A stretch of 64,000 nucleotides of DNA from an uncultured Muribaculaceae bacterium (GTDB lineage Bacteria; Bacteroidota; Bacteroidia; Bacteroidales; Muribaculaceae), in the NCBI GenBank assembly GCA_910586595.1, contig CAJUJB010000010.1, positions 1 through 64,000 of the forward strand, read 5' to 3'. The first letter of the stretch is position 1, and every line of letters begins with the position of its first letter. The notes beneath the pieces were generated by a model. It searched no databases. It was not told the origin of the DNA and saw only the letters and a list, made by a program, of their open reading frames with translations. Both the position numbers and the translations under genes were made by a program. This document shows positions 1-9,187 of the stretch, one piece after another.

Positions 1-2
1 AG

Positions 3-797
3 ACCATGCTCTCCAACGTGGGCAACGTAAGCAGCAAGGGTGTTGAAATTTCGCTCAACGCAAATATTATCGACACCAAAGACTGGGCCTGGACCGCCAC
101 CTTCAATGCCACCTGGCAGGAAAACAAGATTACCAACCTCAGCCTTGTTCCCGGCACCGACGCCGCCGACACTTCGGTAGGCTATATGGAGGCTACCCCC
201 GTGATGGTATACAAGACAGGTTATGCGCCCAATACATTCAAGGTCTACAAGCAGATCTATGACCAGGAGACCGGGCTGCCCGTAGAAGGCCTTTACGCCG
301 ACCTTAACGGCGACGGCCGCATCACTGAAGATGACCAGTACTACTACCACCATGCGTCGCCCGACTGGATCTTCGGCTTCAACACCTCGCTCCGCTGGAA
401 AAAGTGGACTCTCAGCACCGCCCTCCGTGCACAGGTTGGCAACTACGTCTACAACGGCAATGCCGCCAATATGGGCGCATGGGAATGCGTGTCATGGAAC
501 TCCGGTCAGATCAACAACCTCTCGACCAGCTTCCTCGACACCAACTTCCAGCGTCGCCAGTACGCATCCGACCACTATGTCGAGAATGCCTCTTTCCTCA
601 AGATGGACAACCTCCAGCTCAGCTATAACTTCGGCCGCATCTACAAGTCGCTCGACCTTCATATCTCGGCAATGGTGCAGAATGTGTTCACCGTGACCAA
701 ATACAAGGGCGTAGACCCCGAAAGCGACTGGGGCATCGAAAGCTCGATGTATCCTCGCCCCCGCACTTATTCTCTCACCGTCGGCCTCAACTTCTAA
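3..797 (+). CDS. SusC-type TonB-dependent outer-membrane receptor, C-terminal part
   Basis: This is the last 264 codons of a gene that begins before the window; the reading frame is open from the first bases, so the Met at position 6 is internal. The sequence has the look of the end of a SusC/RagA beta-barrel: alternating aromatic-rich strands, a DLNGDGRITEDDQ loop, and a final strand that ends in Phe (TVGLNF). SusC proteins carry oligosaccharides across the outer membrane using TonB energy. A SusD gene starts 15 bp downstream, the usual SusC-SusD order, and the nearby GH53 and GH2 enzymes suggest beta-galactan fragments as the substrate. The substrate is inferred from context only. Confidence 0.93.
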   Translation, partial: TMLSNVGNVSSKGVEISLNANIIDTKDWAWTATFNATWQENKITNLSLVPGTDAADTSVGYMEATPVMVYKTGYAPNTFKVYKQIYDQETGLPVEGLYADLNGDGRITEDDQYYYHHASPDWIFGFNTSLRWKKWTLSTALRAQVGNYVYNGNAANMGAWECVSWNSGQINNLSTSFLDTNFQRRQYASDHYVENASFLKMDNLQLSYNFGRIYKSLDLHISAMVQNVFTVTKYKGVDPESDWGIESSMYPRPRTYSLTVGLNF

Positions 798-812
798 TAC
801 TGACTCTCAATA

Positions 813-2372
813 ATGAAAAAGATATATTTATTCATAGCGGCCTTCCTCACCCTTGCGGTGAGCTCGTGCACCGGCGACCTCGACCAGACTCCGGTTATCG
901 GCACCACTTCGGCCAATGTATACAGCAGCCTCGACGGTTACAGTTCGGTGCTTGCTAAAATCTATGGCTCATACAGCCTCATAGGCGCAGAGCGTGGCGG
1001 CGGTTCGGCCGACATGGACAGCGAGCGCGGCCAGGATCTGATGCGCGTCCTCTTCAACCTTCAGGAACTTCCCACCGATGAAGGTGCCTACAAATACCTT
1101 TCGGGCGATAACCTCACCGACATCGCCTATATGAACTGGGGCGCCACCGACCCCTGGATCTCCGATGCCTACTACCGTCTCTACTATGTAATCTCGCTCG
1201 CCAACGAATTCCTCCGCTATTGCGGCGAGGATGCCATCGCTGGCTTCGACGAGGCCACACGCTCGGAAATCCGCACATATGCCGCCGAAGCCCGCTTCAT
1301 GCGCGCATACTCCTACTCATGGGTGCTCGACCTCTTCGGCCAGGGCCCGTATGTAGACCAGGATACTCCCATGACCGGTTTCATCCCCGAGGCCTATAAC
1401 TCGACCCAGCTCTACGACTACATCATCCGTGAGCTTGATGAGATTGCAGAGATTCTTCCCGCCAATCCTAACTATGCACGCGCAGGCAAAGGTGCTGCAT
1501 ATGCTCTGGCTGCCCGCGTGGCCCTTAACGGTGAGGTTTACACCGGCACAAGCCATGCCACCGATGCAATCAGCTACTGCAACAAGGTAATGGCGCTCGG
1601 TTATTCGCTCGAGAGCGACTACGCCAAGCTTTTCAACGCCGACAACGACAAGCGCACCAACGAAGTCATCTTTGCCTTCGCAACCGACAACGCCAACTCG
1701 GCAACCTGGGGCTCGGCAACATACATCATCGCTGGCTCATGCTCGACCAGCGGCGACTACGCTGCCGCATATGGCATCGGCACCGCATGGGGCAACTTCA
1801 ATGTGCAGGGCGAGATTACATCGCTCTTCGGCGACGGCGACCGCCGATTCATGTTCGAGACCGCCGACCAGTCGCAGTACTTCACCGGAGCTATCGAATC
1901 TGCCGACCAGGGTTACTGGTCGAGCAAGTGGACCAATCTCACCGATGCCGGCGAGCAGGCCTGCACCACCGATATTGGTGTCAACACCGACATGCCGGTT
2001 TTCCGTCTTGCCGAGGTATATCTCATCGCAGCTGAGGCCGTTCTCCGCGGAGGCACAGGCATGAGTCGTACGGATGCACTTGCACTTGTGAACGAAGTGC
2101 GCGAGCGTGCCTACGGCGATGATTCCGGCAAAATCACCGATGCCCAGTTCGATCTCCAGTTCATGATCGACGAGCTTGGCCGTGAATTCTACTTTGAGCT
2201 TCACCGCCGCTCCGACCTCGTGCGCTTCAACCGCTTCGCCGGAGGTAATTACAACTGGCAGTGGAAAGGCGGCGTCCTCGACGGTCGTGCCGTAGACACA
2301 CGCTACAATGTCTATCCCATTCCTTCGACCGAGCTTTCGGCCAACCCCAACCTCAAGAACGAGCATTACTAA
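813..2372 (+). CDS. SusD/RagB-family glycan-binding lipoprotein
   Basis: The 519-residue product has a lipoprotein signal peptide with a lipobox ending at Cys19 (VSSC), so it should be anchored at the cell surface. The body has the helix-rich layout of SusD proteins: an N-terminal DLDQTP segment, a region with YAAEARFMRAY typical of the TPR-like helices, and a C-terminal stretch (ELGREFYFELHRRSDLVRF) that is very characteristic of the family. SusD proteins form a lid on their SusC partner and capture glycan. The gene follows its SusC by 15 bp and precedes the SusE-like gene by 20 bp, so the three are probably co-transcribed. Confidence 0.95.
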   Translation: MKKIYLFIAAFLTLAVSSCTGDLDQTPVIGTTSANVYSSLDGYSSVLAKIYGSYSLIGAERGGGSADMDSERGQDLMRVLFNLQELPTDEGAYKYLSGDNLTDIAYMNWGATDPWISDAYYRLYYVISLANEFLRYCGEDAIAGFDEATRSEIRTYAAEARFMRAYSYSWVLDLFGQGPYVDQDTPMTGFIPEAYNSTQLYDYIIRELDEIAEILPANPNYARAGKGAAYALAARVALNGEVYTGTSHATDAISYCNKVMALGYSLESDYAKLFNADNDKRTNEVIFAFATDNANSATWGSATYIIAGSCSTSGDYAAAYGIGTAWGNFNVQGEITSLFGDGDRRFMFETADQSQYFTGAIESADQGYWSSKWTNLTDAGEQACTTDIGVNTDMPVFRLAEVYLIAAEAVLRGGTGMSRTDALALVNEVRERAYGDDSGKITDAQFDLQFMIDELGREFYFELHRRSDLVRFNRFAGGNYNWQWKGGVLDGRAVDTRYNVYPIPSTELSANPNLKNEHY

Positions 2373-2392
2373 CACTATCCTGAATCTGAATA

Positions 2393-4108
2393 ATGAAAAA
2401 ATATATATCATCATTCGTGCTGGCCACGGCTCTCTGCGCAGCGTTTACAAGCTGCGAGAAGGACGGCGACATCATCTATGCCACCGGCGCAGAAAGTGCC
2501 GGCATAGAGACCAGCGCATCTGAAATCGTGCTCGACAAGGCGCATCTCGACGCCCTGGTTCTGTCGGTCTACTGGACCGGCAACGGCGACATCACCCTGA
2601 GCGATCCTCTGGTGGCCGCTCCGTCGAATGCCGTTACCAATGTAATCCAGCTTTCCGATACCGAAGACTTCGGCAATGTCGTTGAGGAAACCCTCGACGG
2701 TGGCGTATTCTCGCGCCAGTATACCTGCCGCGACCTCAACAATCTTGTGTCACGTCTCGGCCTTGAAGGCGGTGTACGCTCAGATGTCTTCGTGCGTGTA
2801 AAGAGCTACCTCAGCAATAATATTCCGCCCGTCTACAGCGATGTGCTTGCGCTTCATGTGACTCCCTACTCTGTAGATATGACAATCGCGTTCTATCTCA
2901 ACTCCACTCAGGAAGACACAGGCCGCATACTGTGGTCGCCCGCAGCCGACGGTATCTACACCGGCTTTATCGGCGCCAGCGGCTGGGAGAACTGGTGGCT
3001 TCTCGAAGGTAATAACACCATGTGGGGTAACGACGGAGTCATCGGCACCGCCTTCCTCATGGGCAGCAGCGCTACCGGTCTTGATATATGGAACTTCTGG
3101 TATCCCGAGTATGCCGGCTGTTACTACACCGTAGCCAATACCCAGACTAAAGAATGGACCGCCCTTCTCGTTCAGGAGCTCAATATCTCTGGCGATCTTA
3201 CAGGCTCCATGACATTCAACCGCGTGTCGAATACCTGGACTTATACATTCAATGCAGCCTCGGCAGGTACAATCAACGTATCTCTCGCCGGCAACGGTCT
3301 CCAGTACAACATGGCTACAGGTACAGACAATACTCTGGCCATCGCAACCCCTGTTGGCTTCGGAGGTACATCTGATGCCGTGACCTTCGGCCAGACCGCA
3401 TCTGCCATCGCAGTCGAGGTTCCCGCCGCAGGCGAAACAACCCTCACCCTCGATCTGAGCGATCCACGCGCATGGACCCTCAAGGCAGGTGAAGGCGCCG
3501 CTGCCCCTGTCGAGGTTATCCCCGAAATGATCTATCTGCCCGGTATCGTAGATCCATGGACTTTCGAGCAGTCGCTCCGTCTCTATAGCGAGGATAGCCA
3601 GTCATATGCAGGTATCCACTATACCGAGTCGGCCTGGGGTTATCAGGTTGCGGTAGAGTACGACAATTGGGATGACGTATATAAAGTAGATCCGGGTGCC
3701 GACCCCATGGGAGGCTCGCTCGTCTTCCAGGGCCCTGAAAACGTGCCCTCGATTACTCCTGCCGGCATCTATGTATTCGACATCTCCATTGCCAACCTCA
3801 AATACAAGGTACTTCCGATCAACACCCTCTCTTACGCCGGAGCCAACAACGTATGGGATCTCACACCGCTCACCCCGACCGATGATCCTTGCGTGTTCAC
3901 CTGCGAGTTTGTGAAGACCGAGAATGCTCAGTATGGCGTTCAGATCGTAGTCGACGACTGGGTGGCCAAGTTCGGTGGCAACGGTAACCCCGGCGAGATC
4001 TGCTATGAGCACGATGGCTTCCATGGCGATGAAGAATTTGAAGACGGCACCACACTTATCCTTACCGTGGATATGGCCAAGGGTACCTATTCATACTCGA
4101 AGAAATAA
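2393..4108 (+). CDS. SusE/SusF-like surface glycan-binding lipoprotein
   Basis: The 571-residue product starts with a lipoprotein signal peptide ending at Cys21 (FTSC). Residues about 25-165 resemble the SusE N-terminal domain (a SASEIVLDKAHLD opening followed by an Ig-like beta fold). The C-terminal half contains repeated Trp/Tyr-rich beta modules, for example ILWSPAADGIYTGFIGASGW and IYLPGIVDPWTFEQSL, as in carbohydrate-binding SusE/F proteins. It is third in the Sus-like operon and probably helps hold galactan at the surface. Ligand specificity cannot be read from the sequence. A large hairpin lies between this gene and the next. Confidence 0.82.
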   Translation: MKKYISSFVLATALCAAFTSCEKDGDIIYATGAESAGIETSASEIVLDKAHLDALVLSVYWTGNGDITLSDPLVAAPSNAVTNVIQLSDTEDFGNVVEETLDGGVFSRQYTCRDLNNLVSRLGLEGGVRSDVFVRVKSYLSNNIPPVYSDVLALHVTPYSVDMTIAFYLNSTQEDTGRILWSPAADGIYTGFIGASGWENWWLLEGNNTMWGNDGVIGTAFLMGSSATGLDIWNFWYPEYAGCYYTVANTQTKEWTALLVQELNISGDLTGSMTFNRVSNTWTYTFNAASAGTINVSLAGNGLQYNMATGTDNTLAIATPVGFGGTSDAVTFGQTASAIAVEVPAAGETTLTLDLSDPRAWTLKAGEGAAAPVEVIPEMIYLPGIVDPWTFEQSLRLYSEDSQSYAGIHYTESAWGYQVAVEYDNWDDVYKVDPGADPMGGSLVFQGPENVPSITPAGIYVFDISIANLKYKVLPINTLSYAGANNVWDLTPLTPTDDPCVFTCEFVKTENAQYGVQIVVDDWVAKFGGNGNPGEICYEHDGFHGDEEFEDGTTLILTVDMAKGTYSYSKK

Positions 4109-4162
4109 TCGAGTCAATATACTAATCCGACGAGTTTTTTAGTTAATATAAATAAGGTGGAA

Positions 4163-4219
4163 GTTTAAGGCTCCGGGCATATCCGTATTATCGCATCTCT
4201 CTTTGCCCGGGCCTTAAAC
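4163..4219 (+). promoter_or_regulatory. Long intra-operon hairpin upstream of the GH53 gene
   Basis: Arms at 4163-4179 and 4204-4219 are complementary except for one extra base (GTTTAAGGCTCCGGGCA against TGCCCGGGCCTTAAAC), with a 24-nt loop. No U-tract follows, and the structure ends 20 bp before the GH53 start codon. It is more likely a processing, stabilising or attenuating element between the binding-protein genes and the enzyme genes than a simple terminator. The function is inferred. Confidence 0.55.
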
Positions 4220-4239
4220 CGAAACCCCGACCTCATACA

Positions 4240-5301
4240 ATGAAATCACTCAAAAAAATTATATTTCCGGCTCTCCTCGGTGCAACCCTGGCCTTAGGTG
4301 CCTGTACTCAGGACAGCCCCGTAACCAATCCTCCCGTCAATAAAGAACCCGTGGAGATCGAGCGCGGCACTTTTGCCAAGGGTGCCGATGTGAGCTGGGT
4401 AACCCAGCTTGAGGTTGCCGGCTATACCTTCCAGAATCAGGCCGGAACTGCAAAAGAGCTCATGACCCTCCTGCGCGACGACTGCGGAGTAAATTCAATC
4501 CGTCTCCGTGTGTGGGTCAATCCTGAACTTGACCCCGAGGTCGAAGGCTGGTGCGATATCGATGATGTCCTCCTCAAGGCTCGCCGTGCCAATGAGCTCG
4601 GTCTCCGTCTGATGATCGATTTCCATTTCAGCGATACATGGGCCGATCCCGGCAAGCAATATATCCCTGCCAAATGGGCCGAAATGAGCCTCGCTGAAGT
4701 AAAAGAGGCGATGGCCGACCATGTAAGCGCCATGCTCACGCTTCTCGACCGCTATGGCATCGAGCCGGAGTGGGTACAGATCGGCAACGAAACCCGTACG
4801 GGCATGATGTGGCCCTTGGGTGAGATTGATAACGGCACCAACTTCACCGAGCTTCTCAATGCAGGCTACGATGCCGTCAAGGCCATCTTCCCCGATGCAA
4901 GTGTGATTGTGCACGTTGACTGCGGCGACCAGCTTGGCCTGTACGACCGTGTGTTCGGCAAGCTCAAGGCAGAGGGTGGCAAGTATGACATGATCGGCAT
5001 GTCGCTCTATCCTGAGCCCGATTCATGGCAGCAGACTGTCGATGCATGTGTGGCCAATGTCGCAACTCTCCAGGCTACTTATGGCAAGCCTGTGATGCTC
5101 TGCGAGATCGGTCTGGCCTACGATAGCCCCGAAGCCGCTGAAGCAATGATGAGCGCCATGATGACCAAGGGTAAAGCCGCTGGCCTGCAGGGTATCTTCT
5201 GGTGGGAACCTGAGGCTCCGATCGACCGCGGTTACCTCAAGGGTTGTTTTGACGAATACGGAGCACCTACCTCCGCCTTAAATCCATTTATAAATGACTG
5301 A
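4240..5301 (+). CDS. GH53 endo-beta-1,4-galactanase, lipoprotein
   Basis: The 353-residue product has a lipoprotein signal peptide ending at Cys22 (LGAC), so it is probably displayed at the surface. The body is a GH53 TIM barrel. It has the family hallmarks GADVSW near residue 48, NSIRLRVWVNP at 85-95, DFHFSDTWADPGKQ at 127-140, the acid/base Glu184 in QIGNETR, and the likely nucleophile Glu289 in MLCEIG. GH53 enzymes cut beta-1,4-galactan, as in type I arabinogalactan and pectin side chains, into short galacto-oligosaccharides. It lies downstream of the SusCDE genes and overlaps the next gene by 8 bp. Confidence 0.95.
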   Translation: MKSLKKIIFPALLGATLALGACTQDSPVTNPPVNKEPVEIERGTFAKGADVSWVTQLEVAGYTFQNQAGTAKELMTLLRDDCGVNSIRLRVWVNPELDPEVEGWCDIDDVLLKARRANELGLRLMIDFHFSDTWADPGKQYIPAKWAEMSLAEVKEAMADHVSAMLTLLDRYGIEPEWVQIGNETRTGMMWPLGEIDNGTNFTELLNAGYDAVKAIFPDASVIVHVDCGDQLGLYDRVFGKLKAEGGKYDMIGMSLYPEPDSWQQTVDACVANVATLQATYGKPVMLCEIGLAYDSPEAAEAMMSAMMTKGKAAGLQGIFWWEPEAPIDRGYLKGCFDEYGAPTSALNPFIND

Positions 5302-7720
5302 TAGACTTTTTTCACTCACAGCCATGGCTCTTTTCGGAGCCATGGCCATGTGGGGAGCCCGCACAGAGACAACTCTCAACGACGGATGGCAGTTCTCGAA
5401 AGGTCACTTGGCCGATGCATCCGCGTGGCAGAATGTGCGTGTGCCTCACGACTGGGCGATATATGGCCCCTTTGACCGTGCCAACGATCTTCAGACCGTC
5501 GCTGTAGAGCAGAATGGCGAGAAAGAAGAGACGGTAAAGACGGGCCGCACCGGTGGCCTTCCCTTTATCGGCAAGGGTGTTTACCGCACCACTTTTGAGG
5601 TGCCCGACACTGCCGGCCGTGCTGTAACTCTCGTATTCGATGGCGCCATGAGCAATGCCCGTGTGTATGTCAACGGCGAAGAGGTTGGCTTCTGGCCTTA
5701 TGGCTATAATTCATTTACAGTAAATCCCGGTAAGGCCCTGCGCCCCGGCTCCAACGACCTTGTGGTCGAGCTCGAGAACTATGAGCGTGCATCGCGATGG
5801 TATCCCGGAGCCGGTCTATACCGCAACGTACACGTGGTCAATGCCGACCGTGTCCATATTCCCGTATGGGGAACCTATGTCACCACTCCCGTGGTGCGTG
5901 AGGGCGAGGCCTCTGTCAATCTCCGCATGAAAATTGCCGGAGCAGCCAAAGGCGAGAAGGTGACTGTAGAGACAGCCATTATCAATCCGGAAGGCAAGAC
6001 TGTGGCTACCGATAAATCGACCTATGTGGCCCACGGACAGACCTTCGCTCAGAATTTTATTGTAGATAAGCCTTCTCTGTGGACTCTCGATAGCCCGGCT
6101 CTGTATACTGCCCGCACCACCTTGAGCGTCGACGGTAAGGTCGTCGACAGCTATGACACCCGCTTCGGCATCCGCTCGATTGAATATATTCCATCGAAGG
6201 GATTCTTCCTCAACGGGAAGCCAACCAAGTTCCGCGGTGTGTGCAACCACCACGATCTCGGCCCCCTCGGGGCGGCTGTAAACCGCTCGGCACTCCGCCA
6301 TCAGCTTGATTTGCTCAAGGATATGGGCGTGAATGCCATCCGCACTTCGCATAACATGCCTGCCCCTGAACTTGTCGAGCTTTGCGATGAGATGGGTGTG
6401 ATGCTTATGGTAGAACCGTTCGACGACTGGAGTTTCCGCCCCAAATCGCCCAATGGTTACGGCAGCGTATTCTCGGAGTGGGCCACACGCGATATTACCA
6501 ACATGGTCGAGCATTTCCGCAACAGTCCTTCGGTGGTCATGTGGTCGATCGGCAACGAGGTTCCATCTCAATGGGGCCCCGATGGGGTAGAGGAGTTGAC
6601 TATGCTCCAGGATCTTGTGCATAGCCTCGATCCTACGCGCCCGGTGACCTGCGGCATGGATCAGATTGGTGCCGTGCTTGACAATGGCTTCGCTGCAGCC
6701 CTCGATATACCCGGCTTCAACTATAAGCCCCAGCACTACGACCGTGCTTACGACATTCTTCCCCAGAAGTTGATTCTCGGTTCGGAGACTGCCTCCACCG
6801 TGTCGAGCCGCGGAAAATATTATTTCCCGGTTGAGTTCGGCGAGCATCATGTGGCTATGCACGACGACAACCAGAGCAACAGCTACGACAATGAGTCGTG
6901 CTATTGGTCGAATACACCCGACCTTGATTTTGAGATGGATGACGACCGTGAATGGGTCATCGGCCAGTTTGTATGGACCGGCTTTGATTATCTTGGCGAA
7001 CCGTCGCCCTACGACACTGATGCCTGGCCAAGCCATAGCTCATACTTCGGTATAATCGATCTTGCCTCTCTTCCGAAAGACCGTTTCTACCTCTACCGCT
7101 CGAAGTGGAACGAGAAATCTCCTACACTTCATGTCCTTCCTCACTGGAACTGGAAGGGCCGCGAGGGTGAGGTGACCCCGGTATACGTCTACACATCTTA
7201 TCCGGAGGCTGAGCTGTTTGTCAACGGCGTAAGCCAAGGCCGCCGGACCAAAGACAAATCGAATGTGATCGACCGTTACCGTCTGCGCTGGAATGATGTC
7301 GTATATCAGCCCGGCGAGCTACGGGTTGTCGCTTACGACAATGATGGCAAAGTTGCCGAAGAGCGTGTGGTGCGCACCGCCGGAAAGCCCGCAGCCCTCA
7401 AGCTGGAGGCTAACCGCAATTCTATCGCCGCTGATGGCGACGAGCTCGTTTACTTCACCGTAACTGTGGTTGACCGCGACGGCAATCCTGTTCCCGATGC
7501 CGACAACCTTGTCAAATTCGAGGTAAGCGGTGCTGGCTCTTTCGAGGCAACCGCCAATGGCGACGCAACCTGCCTTATGCCTTTCCAGAAGCCGGAGATG
7601 AAGCTCTTCAGCGGAGCGGCTACCGCGATTGCCCGCAGCGCCGCTGCCCCCGGCACGCTGAAAATCAAAGCCACTTCACGCGGACTTAAATCCGCCGAGG
7701 CTACAGTTGCCGTTCAATAA
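5294..7720 (+). CDS. GH2 beta-galactosidase
   Basis: This 808-residue GH2 enzyme has a short N-terminal hydrophobic segment (MALFGAMAMWGA) that is probably a signal peptide for the periplasm. The jelly-roll sugar-binding domain (about 25-185), Ig-like domain (about 190-290) and TIM barrel (about 295-600) follow in order. A GH2 C-terminal Ig-like region (about 630-808, with an ADGDELVYFTVTVVDRDGNPVPDA motif) ends the protein. The acid/base is Glu422 in SIGNE and the nucleophile Glu498 in LGSET. Its start overlaps the GH53 stop by 8 bp, suggesting translational coupling. It should release galactose from the GH53 products. Confidence 0.93.
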   Translation: MTDRLFSLTAMALFGAMAMWGARTETTLNDGWQFSKGHLADASAWQNVRVPHDWAIYGPFDRANDLQTVAVEQNGEKEETVKTGRTGGLPFIGKGVYRTTFEVPDTAGRAVTLVFDGAMSNARVYVNGEEVGFWPYGYNSFTVNPGKALRPGSNDLVVELENYERASRWYPGAGLYRNVHVVNADRVHIPVWGTYVTTPVVREGEASVNLRMKIAGAAKGEKVTVETAIINPEGKTVATDKSTYVAHGQTFAQNFIVDKPSLWTLDSPALYTARTTLSVDGKVVDSYDTRFGIRSIEYIPSKGFFLNGKPTKFRGVCNHHDLGPLGAAVNRSALRHQLDLLKDMGVNAIRTSHNMPAPELVELCDEMGVMLMVEPFDDWSFRPKSPNGYGSVFSEWATRDITNMVEHFRNSPSVVMWSIGNEVPSQWGPDGVEELTMLQDLVHSLDPTRPVTCGMDQIGAVLDNGFAAALDIPGFNYKPQHYDRAYDILPQKLILGSETASTVSSRGKYYFPVEFGEHHVAMHDDNQSNSYDNESCYWSNTPDLDFEMDDDREWVIGQFVWTGFDYLGEPSPYDTDAWPSHSSYFGIIDLASLPKDRFYLYRSKWNEKSPTLHVLPHWNWKGREGEVTPVYVYTSYPEAELFVNGVSQGRRTKDKSNVIDRYRLRWNDVVYQPGELRVVAYDNDGKVAEERVVRTAGKPAALKLEANRNSIAADGDELVYFTVTVVDRDGNPVPDADNLVKFEVSGAGSFEATANGDATCLMPFQKPEMKLFSGAATAIARSAAAPGTLKIKATSRGLKSAEATVAVQ

Positions 7721-7744
7721 GACTCCTTACCATTATACTCCGTG

Positions 7745-7781
7745 CCGCGCGACTTCTCATGCCGAGGGTCGCGCGGTTTTT
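7745..7781 (+). terminator. Rho-independent terminator after the Sus-like operon
   Basis: A 9-bp perfect stem, CCGCGCGAC (7745-7753) with GTCGCGCGG (7768-7776), is followed by TTTTT. It closes the SusCDE-GH53-GH2 transcription unit, separating it from the galK unit. Confidence 0.9.
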
Positions 7782-7857
7782 CTGCATTTGTATATTTTTT
7801 CGGGGGATTTCGACGAGAATATGGCGTAAAATTATCAATTTTTACTCAGGAGGTCAC

Positions 7858-7888
7858 TTGCAGAATTGACTCAAAAAGTGTAATTTTG
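7858..7888 (+). promoter_or_regulatory. Bacteroidetes-type promoter for galK
   Basis: TTG at 7858-7860 and TAATTTTG at 7881-7888 are separated by 20 bp, matching the Bacteroidetes -33/-7 promoter. Transcription would start about 30 bp before the galK ATG. Confidence 0.75.
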
Positions 7889-7924
7889 CAGCGGTCTAAC
7901 ATCTAATACTAACAAAACACTGAT

Positions 7925-9073
7925 ATGGAACTTCAGAACAAAATCGACTCCACCTTCGAGAACCGCTTCGGCGGTCATGGCACAGTATATGCATCAGCCG
8001 GACGCATCAACCTCATCGGCGAACACACCGACTACAACGGCGGCTTCGTTTTCCCCGGTGCAATCGACAAGGTTATCATGGCTGAGATCCGTGCCAACGG
8101 AACCGAGAAGGTGCGTGTCTACTCTATAGATATCGACGACTATGCTGAGTTCGGCCTCAATGAAGCCGATGCTCCCGAGCAGTCGTGGGCCCGTTACATC
8201 TTCGGCGTTTGCCGGGAGATCCTCAAGCGTGGTGGCAAAGTTGAAGGCTTCGACGCTGTATTCGCAGGCAACGTGCCTCTGGGTGCAGGCCTCAGCTCTT
8301 CGGCAGCCCTCGAGTCTTGCTTCGCATTCGCGCTCAACGACATGTTCAACGACAACTCGATCGATAAATTCGAGCTCGCCCGCATCGGTCAGTCTACCGA
8401 GCATAACTACTGCGGCGTGAACTGCGGCATCATGGACCAGTTTGCCAGCGTATTCGGCAAGCAGGATCATCTGATGCGTCTCGACTGCCGCTCGATGGAA
8501 TTTGAATACTTCCCCTTCAATCCCAGCGACCACAAGCTCGTGCTCATCGACTCTCGCGTTAAACACGAACTCGCCGATTCTCCCTACAACAAGCGCCGTG
8601 CATCCTGCGAGCGCGTAGCTAAGCGCCTCGGCATCGAGACCCTCCGCGACGCAACTAAGGAAATGCTTGACGCTGTCAAGACCGACATCACAGCCGAAGA
8701 CTACTTCCGCGCTAAATTCGTTATCGAGGAGAAAGACCGCGTGCTCGCAGTCTGCCAGGCTCTTACCGATGGCGATTACGAAACCGTAGGCCGCTGCATG
8801 TATGAAACCCACGACGGTCTGTCGAAAGACTATGAGGTAAGCTGCGAAGAACTCGACTTCCTCAACGACGTGGCCCGCGAATGCGGTGTGACCGGCTCGC
8901 GTATCATGGGCGGTGGTTTCGGTGGCTGCACCATCAACCTCGTCAAGAACGACCTCCTCGCCGACTTCGTTGAGACTGCCAAGAAACGCTTCAATGAAAA
9001 ATACGGCCACGAGCCCAAAGTATACGAGGTAATCATCTCCGACGGCGCCCGCAAGATCGCCGACGCGAAATAA
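7925..9073 (+). CDS. galK: Galactokinase
   Basis: The 382-residue protein is a GHMP-family sugar kinase of normal galactokinase length. The galactokinase signature GRINLIGEHTDYNGG is at residues 26-40, the ATP-binding loop PLGAGLSSSAA at 118-128, and the C-terminal GHMP motif GGGFGGC near residue 327. It phosphorylates galactose at C1 in the cytoplasm, the first step of the Leloir pathway. It has its own promoter and terminator, so it is separable from the galactan operon upstream, although the two clearly serve the same sugar. Confidence 0.97.
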   Translation: MELQNKIDSTFENRFGGHGTVYASAGRINLIGEHTDYNGGFVFPGAIDKVIMAEIRANGTEKVRVYSIDIDDYAEFGLNEADAPEQSWARYIFGVCREILKRGGKVEGFDAVFAGNVPLGAGLSSSAALESCFAFALNDMFNDNSIDKFELARIGQSTEHNYCGVNCGIMDQFASVFGKQDHLMRLDCRSMEFEYFPFNPSDHKLVLIDSRVKHELADSPYNKRRASCERVAKRLGIETLRDATKEMLDAVKTDITAEDYFRAKFVIEEKDRVLAVCQALTDGDYETVGRCMYETHDGLSKDYEVSCEELDFLNDVARECGVTGSRIMGGGFGGCTINLVKNDLLADFVETAKKRFNEKYGHEPKVYEVIISDGARKIADAK

Positions 9074-9080
9074 ATCATAA

Positions 9081-9107
9081 GCAGGGCGAAGTAGACCTTC
9101 GCCCTGC
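9081..9107 (+). terminator. Terminator after galK
   Basis: An 11-bp perfect stem, GCAGGGCGAAG with CTTCGCCCTGC and a 5-nt loop, is followed by CTTTAATTT. No clear TAnnTTTG box was seen between it and galE, so some read-through may feed the downstream genes. Confidence 0.85.
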
Positions 9108-9187
9108 CTTTAATTTGGCCTTCCGGCCCGTGTGCAAGGCCACACCCCCATCAAACGCTAATCCATAACTTTAACTCCTAACTGAAC

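Noticed and set aside
5816..7036. A 406-codon open frame on the minus strand inside the GH2 gene
   Set aside because: It is a shadow of a well-conserved GH2 gene with intact catalytic motifs. The translation has no recognisable domain, and similar long antisense frames occur over many genes here because of the G+C-rich codon use.
7994..9010. Minus-strand frame of 338 codons over galK
   Set aside because: It is antisense to galactokinase with all motifs present on the plus strand; no independent evidence supports it.
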